A stretch of DNA of 64,000 nt from Antedon mediterranea. Taxonomy: Eukaryota > Echinodermata > Crinoidea > Comatulida > Antedonidae. This document shows positions 1 through 20,775 of this stretch, piece after piece. Both the position numbers and the translations under genes were made by a program. Every line of letters begins with the position of its first letter. Within the stretch, counting starts at the first letter, position 1. The notes beneath the pieces are model-generated. The model saw only the letters and a list, made by a program, of their open reading frames with translations, had not been told where the DNA came from and searched no databases. Location: NCBI RefSeq assembly GCF_964355755.1, contig NC_092680.1:873001-937000 (forward strand), written 5' to 3'.

Positions 1-208
1 TATATTTAGATGAGCCTTATAATAATATTTCAAAAATCAGATTAAAGGATTTCACATAGTATTTTAAGGTCACATTCTCAAATGTCAAAAGAAAATTGTC
101 ATCAGCAAAGGCTGCATGCAAACCCTAACAAAAGTTGATTAAAACATGCAGTTAGTAAGTTTGTTATTATTTGGAAGTAAACCGTGTGTTGATGTTTTTT
201 TAACTCAC

Positions 209-9315
<9,107 letters not shown>

Positions 9316-10029
9316 TATAGATATTTCTTAATTCAAAAACGATTAAATTCGCATGAAGTTACGTGTCCTGTTTCCGAAAAAAGATCGATTTTACAAAAAT
9401 TACAATAACCTCTCAGTCGGCGTTCTATGACCCGGAAGTTCACAGGTCAAAGTGTATACAGGCCTACAGTGTTGTTCAATTCGTGGTTCAATTATTTAAC
9501 ATTTTCACTTCTTGGCAGTCAAAAACAATAATATTACTTGTATACTACCTTTCTTCTTGTTTAAATAACATACAGCAATACATTTCAACATCACACTATT
9601 TAATAGCTATGATGAAAACATACATATTATTTACTTTTTACCTGTTTGTATAATGGAGTATTTTCTAGTCACATGACTAAAGTGGGCGTATTACACACGT
9701 TACGTACGGCCGGACGGTACACCCACAATTAAAAACTTTCGGATATTATTCACTTAAAAAAGTGAACACTATCTAAATTACAGAAGAGTAGGCTGCTGTC
9801 TATGGAACGCCATCACTGCGATGGCGTTCCATAGCTGCTAGGATGGTGGAAACATTGTTAATGCGAACTATAAAATTGAAATATAATGAAATAATAATTA
9901 GTTTCCAGGAGGACCATCCCTACCAAGTGCTAGCGAGAGTGAGGCATGCAATAATTCAACAGAATATTATAATAATACCAAAACAAAATTACAATATAAT
10001 CCCCTACGATAATTATGGTAATAAAATTT
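9316..10029. other. SMAP upstream region
   Basis: This would hold the SMAP promoter. No TATA box is evident near the ATG. A short plus-strand frame (9363-9653) shows no domain and is not called. The micro-palindrome insert E lies at 9792-9842. Confidence 0.4.
9792..9842. mobile_element. Micro-palindrome insert E with degraded direct repeats
   Basis: A 31-bp palindrome at 9802-9832 has 13-bp arms (ATGGAACGCCATC) around a 5-nt centre; it extends to 9801-9833 with the flanking T/A. The flanks are GCTGCTGTC and GCTGCTAGG (6 of 9 identical), so the duplication is less certain than for inserts A, B and D. Confidence 0.5.
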
Positions 10030-11590
10030 AACTGCTGTTGCGACTTCAAAGTTTTAGGTGGGGTTTTCTACTTAAAAAAAACTCGACTTCATTATGCCTA
10101 TACGGCCGCACATTTGGTCCAATTTCGAAGTTGGTCTGGCATCGGCATCTTTACAAATGCTATTTGATCTCATCAGTCCCCAATAACCACATTCAAGAAC
10201 GGAGACCAACTATGCATATTTATTCCGAGACGGACGTGCGCCAACTTATACCATAAACGTTTATTCATGACTATTACAATACAATATCTTTGCATGAAAC
10301 GGATTTCAAAATACAGTATATAATGTGGTACGGTAAAATATGATCTTCTATTGTAAAAGATTAACAAAATCAAATTTTAACATCTTCGCTACACTACCTG
10401 CACAAACTCATTTGCATAAAAACACACGGTATACCAAACTGTTTAAAATAGAGCTGCAAGGTCCCCGGAAATGACATCTATATTTGAAACAAAATATATG
10501 AGGGTCTTCAGTACCCCACCCCCATTAAAGAACGGAGAAAAACTATATATTTTGAAACATAATATTTATTCTGGGATCGGGACGGTCATATACAACCATA
10601 AACTTTTATTCATAACACAATACAATATCTTTACATGAAACGGATATTTCAAAATCCAGTAGGAGGCCTACCGTATGTGGTACGGTAAAATGATAATCTT
10701 CTATCAAAAATCAAAATTTAGCGGTGGGTGGCGTGTTGACTGCAAATGACTAACAATACCATCTTTCCCACTACAACTGCACTACCATTTGTATCAAACG
10801 GCATACCCAACCGTATCGTACACCACCTGCGATGCAATATAAAATTCAATTTCTTTTAAAATTGAGGGCGCCAAACATAGAATTTACGAGATCGAATACA
10901 GGTTGAACAAAATTTAAATAAAAAAAAAAGATATTAAATGTGCTCTCCCTGCCTCAGCACTAAGGCCCTACCACAGCCTTTTGGGGTCGTTTCCAGCACA
11001 TCACCAGATGCATTGATGTTGTCGTCTCATGATGTGTAGTGGAGGAAAGGGGGACGTATGATCTGTGAACCCCAAACACAGTGACTCGCATAGCCTTAAC
11101 TCTATTCCACCGACCAGCGTGGGAATCGAACCCACGACATACGTGTGTTAACACGACGCAGGCGACTGAGCTAACTGATCATTTTGGTTGAAGCAAGGTT
11201 AATTTGATATTTATGACGTAATGATTTTCGTAATACACGTATAAATAGACTAGAGATTATCAGCTGTTAAGACATGTACGTCGTGGCGACGGTTGATGCT
11301 CAGGTTTGAGTGCTCTCAGCTCTGGATTGGGCCCTGTTCAAACCTCTACGGATACATTTTTTTTTAATGAAAAATTAATATTTTTTCTTTTATTTTGAAA
11401 AAGATATTTTGAGGGTTGTAAGGCCTTAACCAGTGGACCTTTTTTTAAAATCAGAAACAAAGTTGTATGGCATTCATTCAGTCTCCTGAGGTAACCGGCC
11501 ATCTTGCTAACAAGGTTAATATGCATATTTATGACGTAATGTGAAGCACGTACTACTGTCAGCTGTTCATCAGTCATACGTGACGTAACG
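10030..11590 (-). repeat. Large dispersed repeat, inverted copy of 24.0-26.0 kb
   Basis: Long blocks are reverse complements of 24.0-25.6 kb, including an AAGTCGAGTTTTT-like segment, a GTTTGTGCAGG segment, the tRNA-like SINE module and the CATCTGGTGATGTGCTGG segment. A sub-block with the TTTATTCATRAC/GATATTGTATTG signature occurs twice (about 10180-10330 and 10510-10660). No protein-coding capacity is seen. It is probably a non-autonomous mobile element. Confidence 0.75.
11111..11180 (-). repeat. tRNA-derived SINE head (minus strand)
   Basis: Read on the minus strand it has a TAGCTCAG-like A box, an anticodon-arm-like stem and a GGGTTCGATTCCC B box, as in a Pol III internal promoter. There is no CCA-ready acceptor stem. 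It continues into a non-tRNA body towards 10930. It matches the plus-strand copy at 25227. Confidence 0.75.
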
Positions 11591-12157
11591 GCCGCCATTG
11601 CCTTGTTTCGCCTCTGAATTAATAATTTATTTTATTTCAAAATCACTTCTAAAACTTAACACACATATACATAACTCCGATACACAAAATGGTGTTAAAT
11701 ATATAAATAATCTTGTCACGGTAAATCCATGCGTCTAATTTTTATTTCCTCAAAGGAAATAAAACTATTCGATAATAAAATTTATATACAGCATTACATT
11801 ATTGTTTTACTGACTTGTCTAGACCTGTGCAAATAATTTATTAATTGTTCGATTGTAATTTATTTGTAAATTGTAGGCTTATTACCTTTATGATAAAAAT
11901 ATTTTACTAATTTTGTGGTTGATTGGATTTTCCTGGATAGGTGTAAAAAATAATTAACATATTAATTAGAATATTAATATTATTTCTTTCTATTTTATTT
12001 GAAATATCGAAATTTCAAATACGTAGTGATAGTTTATTAATTTTAAGTTTTGGTATTCATGTTTTGGTGTGTGCCGCCATCATCGGTAAAAGTATCACGT
12101 GATATGTTTCATCACATGACAGCACAGAAACGCAAAAAGTGTACAACGAACAACAAC
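11591..12157. other. PPT1 upstream region
   Basis: AT-rich DNA, then a short moderately GC stretch just before the PPT1 start. A short in-frame extension upstream of the PPT1 ATG (from 12050) is open but does not resemble the family. No TATA box is called. Confidence 0.35.
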
Positions 12158-15100
12158 ATGATGGAGTTGCAAAAGGGAATTCTGTTTTTGTGTCTGTTTT
12201 ACGTGTCCATTTGTGGATCTGTAAAGGTTTTTAAGACAACAGATAATGCAACATTACCTCTAGTAATGTGGCATGGGATGGGTTAGTGTCTCACGAGTGA
12301 TATTATATTATTATTCCCAGCTAGGCCTATAGGGCCTAGCCAGGCTATAGTAGATAGCTGCTGCAGTCGGTCGTTGCTGCGCTGCTACATGATGCAGTCC
12401 AATGTTGAATGTAGTGAGTGGCGTTAACGTCTAGGTCCGCCCTATTTATTTTATAATTACGAGGCCCAGAGGCGCGCATAGCCTAGCCATAATATAATAC
12501 TTGGTCAGGTGTTTACATATTAGTTTGAAGTATTTTTTTTAATATTTAATAATTATAATGCCGTGCATAAATAAGCAAACACATGTAGACCTAGCTGGTG
12601 TAATTTTTGTTTGGAAAAAATGATTTTTTTTAATATTTAGGTGATAGTTGCTGCAACCCGCTAAGTCTTGGTAATATTCAAAAGATGATAGAGAAAGAAG
12701 TTCCTGGTATTTATGTTCATTCATTGAGAATAGGAAACAACATTGAAGAGGTTTGTGTCAATTTCAGCAACAAAAAAAAGTCAATTGACATGAATTTTTC
12801 ATTTTATTCTAAAGCTCTGTCTACACAAACTAGTTTGACAAAAAAAGTGTGGGTAATGATGACATCATCATGTCCATATGGGCACAACACATTTGTTGTC
12901 ACATAATGTAGGATCGTGTAGACAGAGCTTTAGTCTACAAACTTTTTTTATTAATTAATATTCAAAAAAAGTTTGTTGTCTTTGAGTAGCACATTGATAT
13001 ACTATAGTTCAATGTGCTTCACTTGCACATTCACACCAGTCTTAAGTCTGTATTTAAACAAATGTGTTTTCTACTTTAGGATACTCTAAACGGCTTTTTG
13101 ATGAACAGCAATGATCAGATTGATATGGCTTGTAATTTGATTGCTAAGGACCCAAAATTGGCAAATGGTTACAATTCCATTGGATTTTCCCAAGGTGGTC
13201 AGTTCTTGTAAGTCAGGGGTGAACCCATGATGTTGTGAATGGTCATTGAGGTGGACTGGTCATCTCTCAGTGAGAGATCCGGATTTAAAATAGGGGTCCC
13301 AATGCTTAAGAATGATAAAATAGTACTGTCTTTTCCATTATAAAGTTACCTCAATTATCCGCCTATGCGTTTTGTTCTTTCTTTCAAAATGCTGCATTTT
13401 AAGGTTACCGTAATCATGAATCAGAAAGTGATCAAAGTTCAAAATATTTTGCTGTAGAGAACCTAATCCAAGTTTCCAGTTAAGCTTATTAAAGATGATA
13501 ATAAATAGCATACTTTTAATGTATGAAATATTACAATTTTGACAGACGTGCTGTAGCACAGAAGTGTCCCAAGCCACCAATGAAGAACCTTATATCAGTT
13601 GGAGGCCAACACCAAGGTAAATAAACACTTCATCAAATAATATACAGTTTTAGAATAAAGATTTGAAGAATTTCAGGATTTTGTACAATAAACTATTTCT
13701 CCTAAAACAAGTAATATACATAATAAATATAAACTTGAGAGGCATAGAGAAAATTTAAACTGCTAAGTTATATCCTGGTAATTAATTAAACAAAAGCCTT
13801 TAGTGCATGAAGCTTTGAGAACTGTTTAATATAGATACTATTATTTAGTGTGTTCTTTTGTACAGGTGTTTATGGCTTCCCGAGATGCCCAGGTGATAAT
13901 GTCACAATCTGTAATTATGTCCGTGAACTACTTAATTTTGGAGCATATATTGAGTAAGTGGTATAGCCTTGATGATTTTTACATTACTACTGAATAGTAT
14001 CTGGTTTTAATATCAAGTCAAGTAGTGATACCTAAATAAATAAAATACACAAAAAAACTATTTCCACACAAACACAGCTCATGTTAATTGCTGGGTAATG
14101 ACAATTGTTGAGATATGCATAATTTTCATTAGCATTAAACACTTTTTAATTTGTTTAAGTGTATAGTATTTTAGTGTTTAGTTGTTTAGGTCAATTTATA
14201 CTCACGTATCATGTTTTTATTTTCAGATTTGTACAAGATCAGTAAGTTTCATATTTGTTTTTGTAGGAGTCTAAACTCTATACACTTTTGAAAATTATTA
14301 ATAGTGTTGGAAAACAACGACCCATCACTTGACATCACCTAGCTTGGTCGTAAATCTAAAGCTCCCTCTATCATACCTAAATTAACGGCTATTTCCAAAA
14401 CTATATGATAATAATAGTTTATTCTTATATAGCGCATATAAGCAAGCTCTCAATGCGCTGTACATAAAATAAAATAGACGAGAATTGGCAATAATTTAAA
14501 TTAATGAAAACTTGTTTGAAAAGGAAAGGCTTCAACTGGGTCTTGAAAGAGTTTAGAGTAGCACACTGTCTGATTGAAATTGGTAGGGAATTCCACAGAG
14601 TGGGAGCTGCCACATCTTTTATAATTGTGTATTTTTGCTTTCAAATATTAATACTATGATTCATTTTGTATAGCATTGTTCAGGCACAATACTGGCATGA
14701 TCCTCTCGAAGAGGCTGAGTACAAGAAAAAGAGTGTATTCCTTGCAGACCTTAACCAGGAGAATGTAAGTTAGTTGTTTTTATATAACACCTAAATATTA
14801 TTTAAATTCCTATCATTCTTATCATCATGGCGTGCAATAGTACATACTATTTAATGGTCGTTAGTTGTTTTCATCATACAACAGCCTTTTTCTCACTTAC
14901 ATTCCAACAATGAATTATATTCATACTGGAATTGTTTTCAGCATATATCCATTAAACTGTCTGCTGGTGAAATGTAACTGAATACCATATACCGACAAAA
15001 CACTGCCTTAGGCCAGTCAAATGTTGTTTATGGTATTGTTATTTGCCGTTTAACTTGATTGGTTTTTGTAATTTTTACTGTGGTAGGTTGTTAATGAAAC

Positions 15101-15909
15101 ATACAAGACTAACTTTATGCGTCTCAGTAAGTTTGTTATGGTTATGTTTTCTGATGATCATATGGTTGAACCAAAGGAGAGTGAGGTATGTATATCAAAT
15201 ATAATATTTATTACATATCATAAAGGCTTTTCCACATTCAGATTTCTCCTCATCTTAACTGCTTGATCCAGTATATCACTGGGCTTAGAGTTTCTCTATC
15301 TATTTACCTATCTATCAAAAAAATATATGTTATACAGTATTATAATTATTATATACATTTTTGTAGTGGTTTGGATTCTACAAGCCTGGTACAACTGAAG
15401 AACTGTACAAGCTTCAAGAAAGTCCATTGTACACTATGGTAAAGCATGTTTTCTAAGCTCTGTCTACACTATCAAAGTTATGTGACAAAATTATTTGGGC
15501 ACATCACACTTTTTTGTCAAATTAATTTAATTTAATTGTGTAGACAGCTTATAAGAAAATTATTGTGTTTTTTACTTCTTTTTTTTTTACTAAAAATTGT
15601 TTTTTGTTCAAACGATTTATATATCATTAGTATAAATATAATTATTTGGGTGTTTTTTTTCAGTTTAAATATCTTTTCGAACCATTTATTTAAATCATAA
15701 ATTGAAAATGTATTCACAATTTTAGACTTAAAAATATGACATAATAACGTAATTCTATTCCAATTCAATGTTTTTTGGCAATGTAGGACAAACTAGGCTT
15801 GAAGGCAATGGATGCTGCTAACAAACTGGTGTTCCTGACATCACCAACTGATCACCTGCAGTTCACTGAACAATGGTTTATTGAAAACCTTATTCCATAC
15901 ATTAAATAG
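12158..15909 (+). CDS. PPT1: Palmitoyl-protein thioesterase 1, complete, 10 coding exons
   Basis: Lysosomal serine hydrolase that removes palmitate from cysteine of S-acylated proteins. Exons: 12158-12281, 12641-12750, 13080-13207, 13546-13616, 13866-13953, 14227-14241, 14674-14764, 15087-15185, 15367-15438, 15787-15909. They total 921 nt and encode 306 aa, the length of human PPT1. A hydrophobic signal peptide occupies residues 1-20. WHGMGDSCCNP follows, then the nucleophile elbow GFSQGG with Ser115. Asp233 lies in FSDDHMV and His289 in TDHLQ, so the whole triad has human numbering, which favours the ATG at 12158 over the adjacent one at 12161 or in-frame ATGs further upstream. GGQHQGV and EYWHD-like motifs are also conserved. 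Exon 6 is a 15-nt microexon. Introns contain MITE copies (12811, 15455) and a LINE fragment (14408). Start, stop and all junctions agree with the family, so an active enzyme is expected. Confidence 0.97.
12811..12932. mobile_element. MITE family 1 copy in PPT1 intron 2
   Basis: The ends are AAAGCTCTGTCTACAC and GTGTAGACAGAGCTT. The interior has the conserved GATGACATCATCATGTCCAT and GGGCACA segments but no ACTACCATA monomer. Confidence 0.85.
14408..14615 (-). mobile_element. LINE 3'-end fragment in PPT1 intron 6
   Basis: On the minus strand a short frame reads [15 protein letters not shown]...[10 protein letters not shown], the usual C-terminal tail of CR1/L2-like reverse-transcriptase proteins. 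A short 3' UTR with GCGCTATATAAG-like sequence follows. It is 5'-truncated and inactive. Confidence 0.7.
15455..15550. mobile_element. MITE family 1 short copy in PPT1 intron 9
   Basis: The left end AAGCTCTGTCTACACTATCA is well preserved and the right end is eroded (GTGTAGACAGCTT). The interior is about 60 bp with GGGCACATCACA. Confidence 0.8.
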
Positions 15910-15939
15910 GCGCCACATGACATAATGTACCAAAATTAT

Positions 15940-16101
15940 GTAAGTCAAAATATCATTTTTGTTTTTTTATTACAATTTGCAGTTGAAAATACATACATGG
16001 TTATTATTTTTCTTTTTAAATTGTGTTGTCAATAGTTTTTACTTCATTTTTATCAAACAAACAAACAATAAAATAATAAACAAAATCATTTTCTTTTTCA
16101 G
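15940..16101 (+). other. PPT1: Probable 3'-UTR intron of PPT1
   Basis: A consensus donor (GTAAGT) begins at 15940, 31 nt after the stop codon. A polypyrimidine tract and AG end at 16101. The distance from stop to junction is below the usual nonsense-mediated-decay threshold of about 50 nt. This is inferred from splice signals only. Confidence 0.6.
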
Positions 16102-16174
16102 AATTGATTATGAGGCGAACAGAATTTGAAAAACAAGCTACTTGTGTTATAATTTAGTTATAATTTGTATTTAA

Positions 16175-16211
16175 AATAAATATTTGATCTTTTGAAGATT
16201 TGGGAAATAAA
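16175..16211 (+). terminator. PPT1: PPT1 polyadenylation signals
   Basis: Two AATAAA hexamers at 16175-16180 and 16206-16211 lie about 270-300 nt after the PPT1 stop codon, downstream of the probable 3'-UTR intron. They are the nearest canonical signals consistent with the end of the transcript. Confidence 0.55.
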
Positions 16212-16749
16212 TTGTAAATTATATTTTTGTTAATGAGTTGTGTACACAGAATAAGAATTTAGAAAACTATCGGGTTGACACCCCAGAAATTCAGTTACAG
16301 TATTAACATTGTTATAATGTGTTTAGAAATGCATTAGAATAGCTAAATGAATGAACAAGCTAAATAGCAATAAACAATAGAGAAAAATGCATGTAAACAT
16401 AGCTTACGTAGTATAAAAATCAGGGTACTGTAATAGTTGAAGGGTAGATTATCTGTATAGGATATCGCACTGACATTTTATACAGTTAAAAAATAATCAT
16501 AAAACTAAATTATGGGTATTGTTTTAACAGCATAAAAATAGTTTGTTAAAATAACAATTGAAATAATTAATTTTTAAAAATACAAAAAAAAAATAAATGA
16601 ATCATGGGTTTAATAAGAATTTTTTTTAAATGGTGTAAATGATTTTTGGATGTAAATAATAGACCTATTAGATATAGGCTATTCAATGTGAAATATTGTT
16701 TTGATAGAAATTTTGAAAAATAAACACAATGAGTATCAAATTTACTGTA

Positions 16750-16790
16750 TGTTTTTTCATGGGAGTAATTCTTTACTCCATGGTTTTTCA
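16750..16790. mobile_element. Micro-palindrome insert C
   Basis: The 23-bp insert at 16759-16781 (ATGGGAGTAA...TTTACTCCAT) is the same sequence as insert B apart from one added G and about four missing central bases. It is flanked by GTTTTTTC and GGTTTTTC (7 of 8 identical). Confidence 0.6.
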
Positions 16791-17468
16791 CGCTGCTGCT
16801 CTAGCCCGCTACGTCCCATTAGGACTACTCAATCAGAAGCTAAAGCAAGCAGCAGTTATAGTTCTAAGGACAGACAGTTTTGTGAAAATGGAAACTCCAC
16901 TATGATTAATTATTGATTCCAGCTGCTACAGTAGACCCAAAAAACGGCTGGGAAAGAGTCTATTAGGACATGTCACGCTAAAATTACAAATCCCTATATT
17001 CACTGTCAGTGTCAGATATTCATTGAATTATTATCGAAACAGTCCATTAAAGTTGGTGTTTGTAATAGGATACTTCACAATTGAAATATCTAGGGTGATG
17101 AAGTGACCCCCAGATTTGACCTTAGCAATAAAATTAACTAAAGTGACAGAAATTGAGTATTCACTTCTGTAACAAAAAATTAATATTTATTCACATATAA
17201 AAAATGAAAAGAAACCCAAAAACCATTGTCTGACAGACAATTTAAGTATTTGTTGCTTTAAATTACATTTTTTCCGGTAAAATAACTATCTATTATGTGA
17301 CAATAAAATGACACATTCAAAAACATTTGAAATAAAAAATATTTTTCAATAAGCGAGCAGCGTTTTTTGTAAGAAATATTTCTTGTTTAATATTTATTTT
17401 TGCAGTCTTTGGAAGATATAGTAAACAAAATATAAATTTAACATGTATAACATTCTCAAAATTAATAC

Positions 17469-17538
17469 ATGTTAGATTTACTCCATGGTTAGATCATAGA
17501 GATATTATAGTGAACTATAATATCTCTATGGTTAGATA
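17469..17538. mobile_element. Micro-palindrome insert D plus a half-copy
   Basis: A 34-bp palindrome at 17496-17529 has 16-bp perfect arms (ATAGAGATATTATAGT) around a 2-bp centre. It is flanked by GGTTAGATC and GGTTAGATA (8 of 9). Immediately left, TTACTCCAT (17478-17486), the right half of inserts B and C, is preceded by a third GTTAGAT. This suggests two insertions into the same target. Confidence 0.65.
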
Positions 17539-18098
17539 TATACGTATTTTAAGCGGATATTGAATATTTGAAGAGATAGGAACGTCCTTCAAAACAGCTT
17601 ATGAATATTCATATCCCGTAATTGACTACGTAGTGTATACCGTATTGGTAAGTGGAACATGGCAATCTTATCTACAATACCACGTCTGTAAGAGAGTCTA
17701 CTGGGATATAAGAACTCCTTCTCAATGTGTGATAAAATAATTATTCCCTTTTACTGAGTTCGTATAAATAGAACAATTCTGTTATTCCACCTACGATTTA
17801 TTGTAAATTAAAGTTAACGAATCTTATCTCAGTAGAATTTCATACAGACAGACAGAGTGACAGACGTATTGTGTTTGAAAAGTCGAACGTACTCGACTTA
17901 CCAATATGGTAGATTTAATATGCCCGATAGACCATTAATACGCTTAAGCTGATATGCGATCTTAAGTGGTTTGAGTTGAGCGAGAATGAGTGAGTTGGCT
18001 TCGCTCGTTGATTTCATTCTGTGCGTAGCTGTACGACGACTCCTGGGCCTAGAGTTTGGTAAACTGGGTATAGCAAACCCAGAGTAGGCACCCACAAA

Positions 18099-19170
18099 AT
18101 GTACAGGAGGCACAGGAGAAGTCAAAATTTCTCTCGAAATGAAATTACAGCACTTATTGACGGAGTCAACAAAAGAATATCAGTAATAAATGCCAGACAA
18201 AAGAACGGATGTAGGCCAACTACACTTACAGGAACAACAGCAACATACCCGATGAGACTTATCAAGAGACGAGCCTGGGAGGAGATTGCGGCAGATGTGT
18301 CTGCTGCCGGTGGTATGGACAGAAGTGTCGATGAAATCAAGAAAAAATGGGCCAACATTAGATTGATTAGTCAAAAAAGAGGTGAAGGAAATATAAAGTC
18401 AACTGCACGTTTTAGGCCTGGGTCTGAGCCTGCCTTAGATAATGAATGTCAACAAATGATATTGAACACGCTATGTCGTGCTGCCGATGAGGACACAACA
18501 GGTGACAATCTTGGTTGCGACACTAGACAACAAGGTGACCAAGACGAAGCTGGTCCAGAAGAAGCTAATGCCACTCACACAAACACTACACATATTAAAG
18601 CAGAACTTTCTGACGAAACTGTACCTCCTTCTAATGAAATTGAAGGTAAGAATTAGGATAATTTTATAACAAATTGAGGTTTGAGAAACTGTCAATTAAA
18701 TGATAATAATTTATTGATAATCAAGCTCTTTTCATTTTAATTTAGACCTAGGCCCTAATCAGTCATGAATCAATCAATTTCTTTTATTTCAAAAATAGTT
18801 CATCCATCAACAAACAGAAAAAGAAAATTTGCAGACTCCAAGCTTAAATATAGGATACTTCTCCATCTACAATACATTTTTCTAACATGATTTCTTTTTT
18901 ATTCAATACATTTTGACAGAAAGAACCAGTGAACCACCAGTAGGCCTATATTGCACAAGTGTTGGTGAGCTACAATGGGAACCAGAACCACACGGAAGTG
19001 AAGCGGATACCTTTGAACAAGAGACTCCGAAGACATTCAAAGTAGAATTGATCAGCATTTTAAAAAAGCTTGTTTATGTTGAAGAGGAAAGATGCAATAT
19101 TGAAAAACAGAGATTGGAAATAGAAAGGCAACGATTAGACATGGAGAGAAGTCGACAGAATGAAGTGTAA
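18099..19170 (+). CDS. Myb/SANT-like DNA-binding domain protein with C-terminal coiled coil, two exons
   Basis: Exons 18099-18645 and 18920-19170 join in phase 1 and encode 265 aa. The N-terminal 100 residues fit the Myb/SANT-like fold of Harbinger-derived and NAIF1/FSBP-type regulators. A helix begins at F11 (FSRNEITALIDGV), W60 lies in RRAWEEIA, and W84 in KKKWANIR. Phe stands where the first Myb tryptophan is expected. The middle is acidic and rich in Thr, Asn and Glu. The C-terminus (about 229-263) is a charged coiled coil with IEKQRLEIERQRL-type heptads, likely for dimerisation. No transposase lies beside it, so it may be a host gene or an orphaned transposon-derived gene. Such proteins occur in many copies in marine invertebrates, and no orthologue can be named. 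A MITE starts 22 bp after the stop codon. AATAAA signals occur near 19866-19890. Confidence 0.72.
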
Positions 19171-19191
19171 TGAAAACAATTGATTCTTTAT

Positions 19192-19356
19192 AAAGCTCTG
19201 TCTACAATATCAAACTAGTTTGACCAAAAAAGTGTGATGTGCCCAAATGTGGTAGTGATATGCCCAAACATGGTAGTGATATGACATCATCATGTCCATA
19301 TATGAGCACATCACATTTTTATGTCGCATAAAGGTTGATAGTGTAGACAAGGCTTT
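19192..19356. mobile_element. MITE family 1 copy just 3' of the Myb-like gene
   Basis: The ends are AAAGCTCTGTCTACAATATC and TTGATAGTGTAGACAAGGCTT. The interior has two TATGGTAGTGATATGCCC-like monomers and GACATCATCATGTCCAT. It may lie within the 3' UTR of the Myb-like gene. Confidence 0.85.
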
Positions 19357-20775
19357 AGATAGAATGTCATATAACATTATTCCCTGTTTGTGTTATAAAC
19401 ACCAAAATAAAATGAACACTAATATTTAAGACCTTTCTTTGTAGTTTAAAACATACCAATTAGGCCTACACTACATACAAAACATAAGGAGTAGCCATGA
19501 CTTAAAAGTGAACCTAATTACTATATAGTATTTTATGAACCATCTTGATACTGTTAGTTAATTTATTACTTAATTCTTTGTTTTTACTTTTACACCTTAC
19601 AGAAAGAAATGACAGTGTATATAAGCCTTGATTTGCTTGAATGTAAAGAACATACTGGGATCATTGAACAAATACAATGCCTGTTTCTGATGGAACATGA
19701 GTGTCACATCTGGCTAATTTGAGTGAAAGTTGTTACATTTTATGCGTTGTAGAAATAATTGTCTCTATATTATATATATTATTATATTATTTGTAAGATT
19801 GTGTTAGTAGGTCTACAGTACTGTATATTGTTTTAATAATAGATAGGTCTACCATATTCACATTAAAATAAAATATAAAATAAAATAAAGATCCTAGTAT
19901 TATGATGCACTGTAAAATTGTATTCTGATGTTCCTGAACCGTACACAATTTTATATGCAGAACGTATGTTGAGTCTGATTATATTGCGTGCATTATCTAA
20001 AAATATACAGCGCATGTGCATTTTCGATTTGAAAGTTTACCGATGATGATGCAAACTTATGAATTTGAAAAAAAAAATGAAGAAATATTCCAACTATCGC
20101 AAAGCGCTGTTAAGAATGAGAAAATGAGAGGGAAAAAGTCGACCGGAATTTGTCGGACTTTGACCTCCGGTATCCTACAAACATTCATTCTTTTATTGAC
20201 TTTTCATTCATCGTACAATACATCCCACCGATTTTAACACTATCCGTTGTATGTTCTGATTACCAGATGTCGTAAGTTAGTGGGTAGCTCCCAACATGGA
20301 TGGAGCAATGGACCATAGACTGTTTCATTCTTACAAATAGTTTTATTTAATACAGTATTATAAAAGTCGTATCAAATCATCATTTTTAGCAACTTAATTA
20401 AGATACATATAGATGATTTTATATGATCCTTATTGCGCAATCTGTTTATGATTGCCTATTTTTTATAATAAAACCTGTATGAAATAAAATGTAAAGTGTT
20501 TTATTATAATGTAAATATGTGCGTTTTGTACCGGTAAAAAGGAACAACAATAAAAGTAGTGATGGTTGCGGGTTTGTTAATTTCACAAAGAAATTATGCT
20601 ACTGGAGTAAAACTAATATTGAATCGCAAATTAATACCAGCAAAAGTGGAATTAACGACATAATTTCTCTCTGTACAGTCATCTGTTATACATCAAGCCC
20701 ACGAAGTAGACGCCTTTATACCAGAGACTGAAAATATTAACAATTTTGTCGTAAACTGTACTAAGATTTGGTAAG
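19357..20775. other. Region between the Myb-like and FABP-like genes
   Basis: It contains the probable Myb-like 3' UTR with AATAAA signals near 19866-19890 and a good splice acceptor ending at 19602. No other gene is seen; short frames at 20016 and 20519 lack domains. Confidence 0.35.

Larger units (their letters stand above)
16212..18098. other. Intergenic region between PPT1 and the Myb-like gene
   Basis: AT-rich DNA with no supported gene. It holds micro-palindrome inserts C (16750-16790) and D (17469-17538). The last 200 bp before 18098 are less AT-rich and may contain the promoter of the Myb-like gene. Confidence 0.4.

Noticed and set aside
9363-9653. 96-codon plus-strand frame upstream of SMAP
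   Set aside because: It is rich in AT-driven residues, has no domain, and does not begin with a convincing start context; probably chance.
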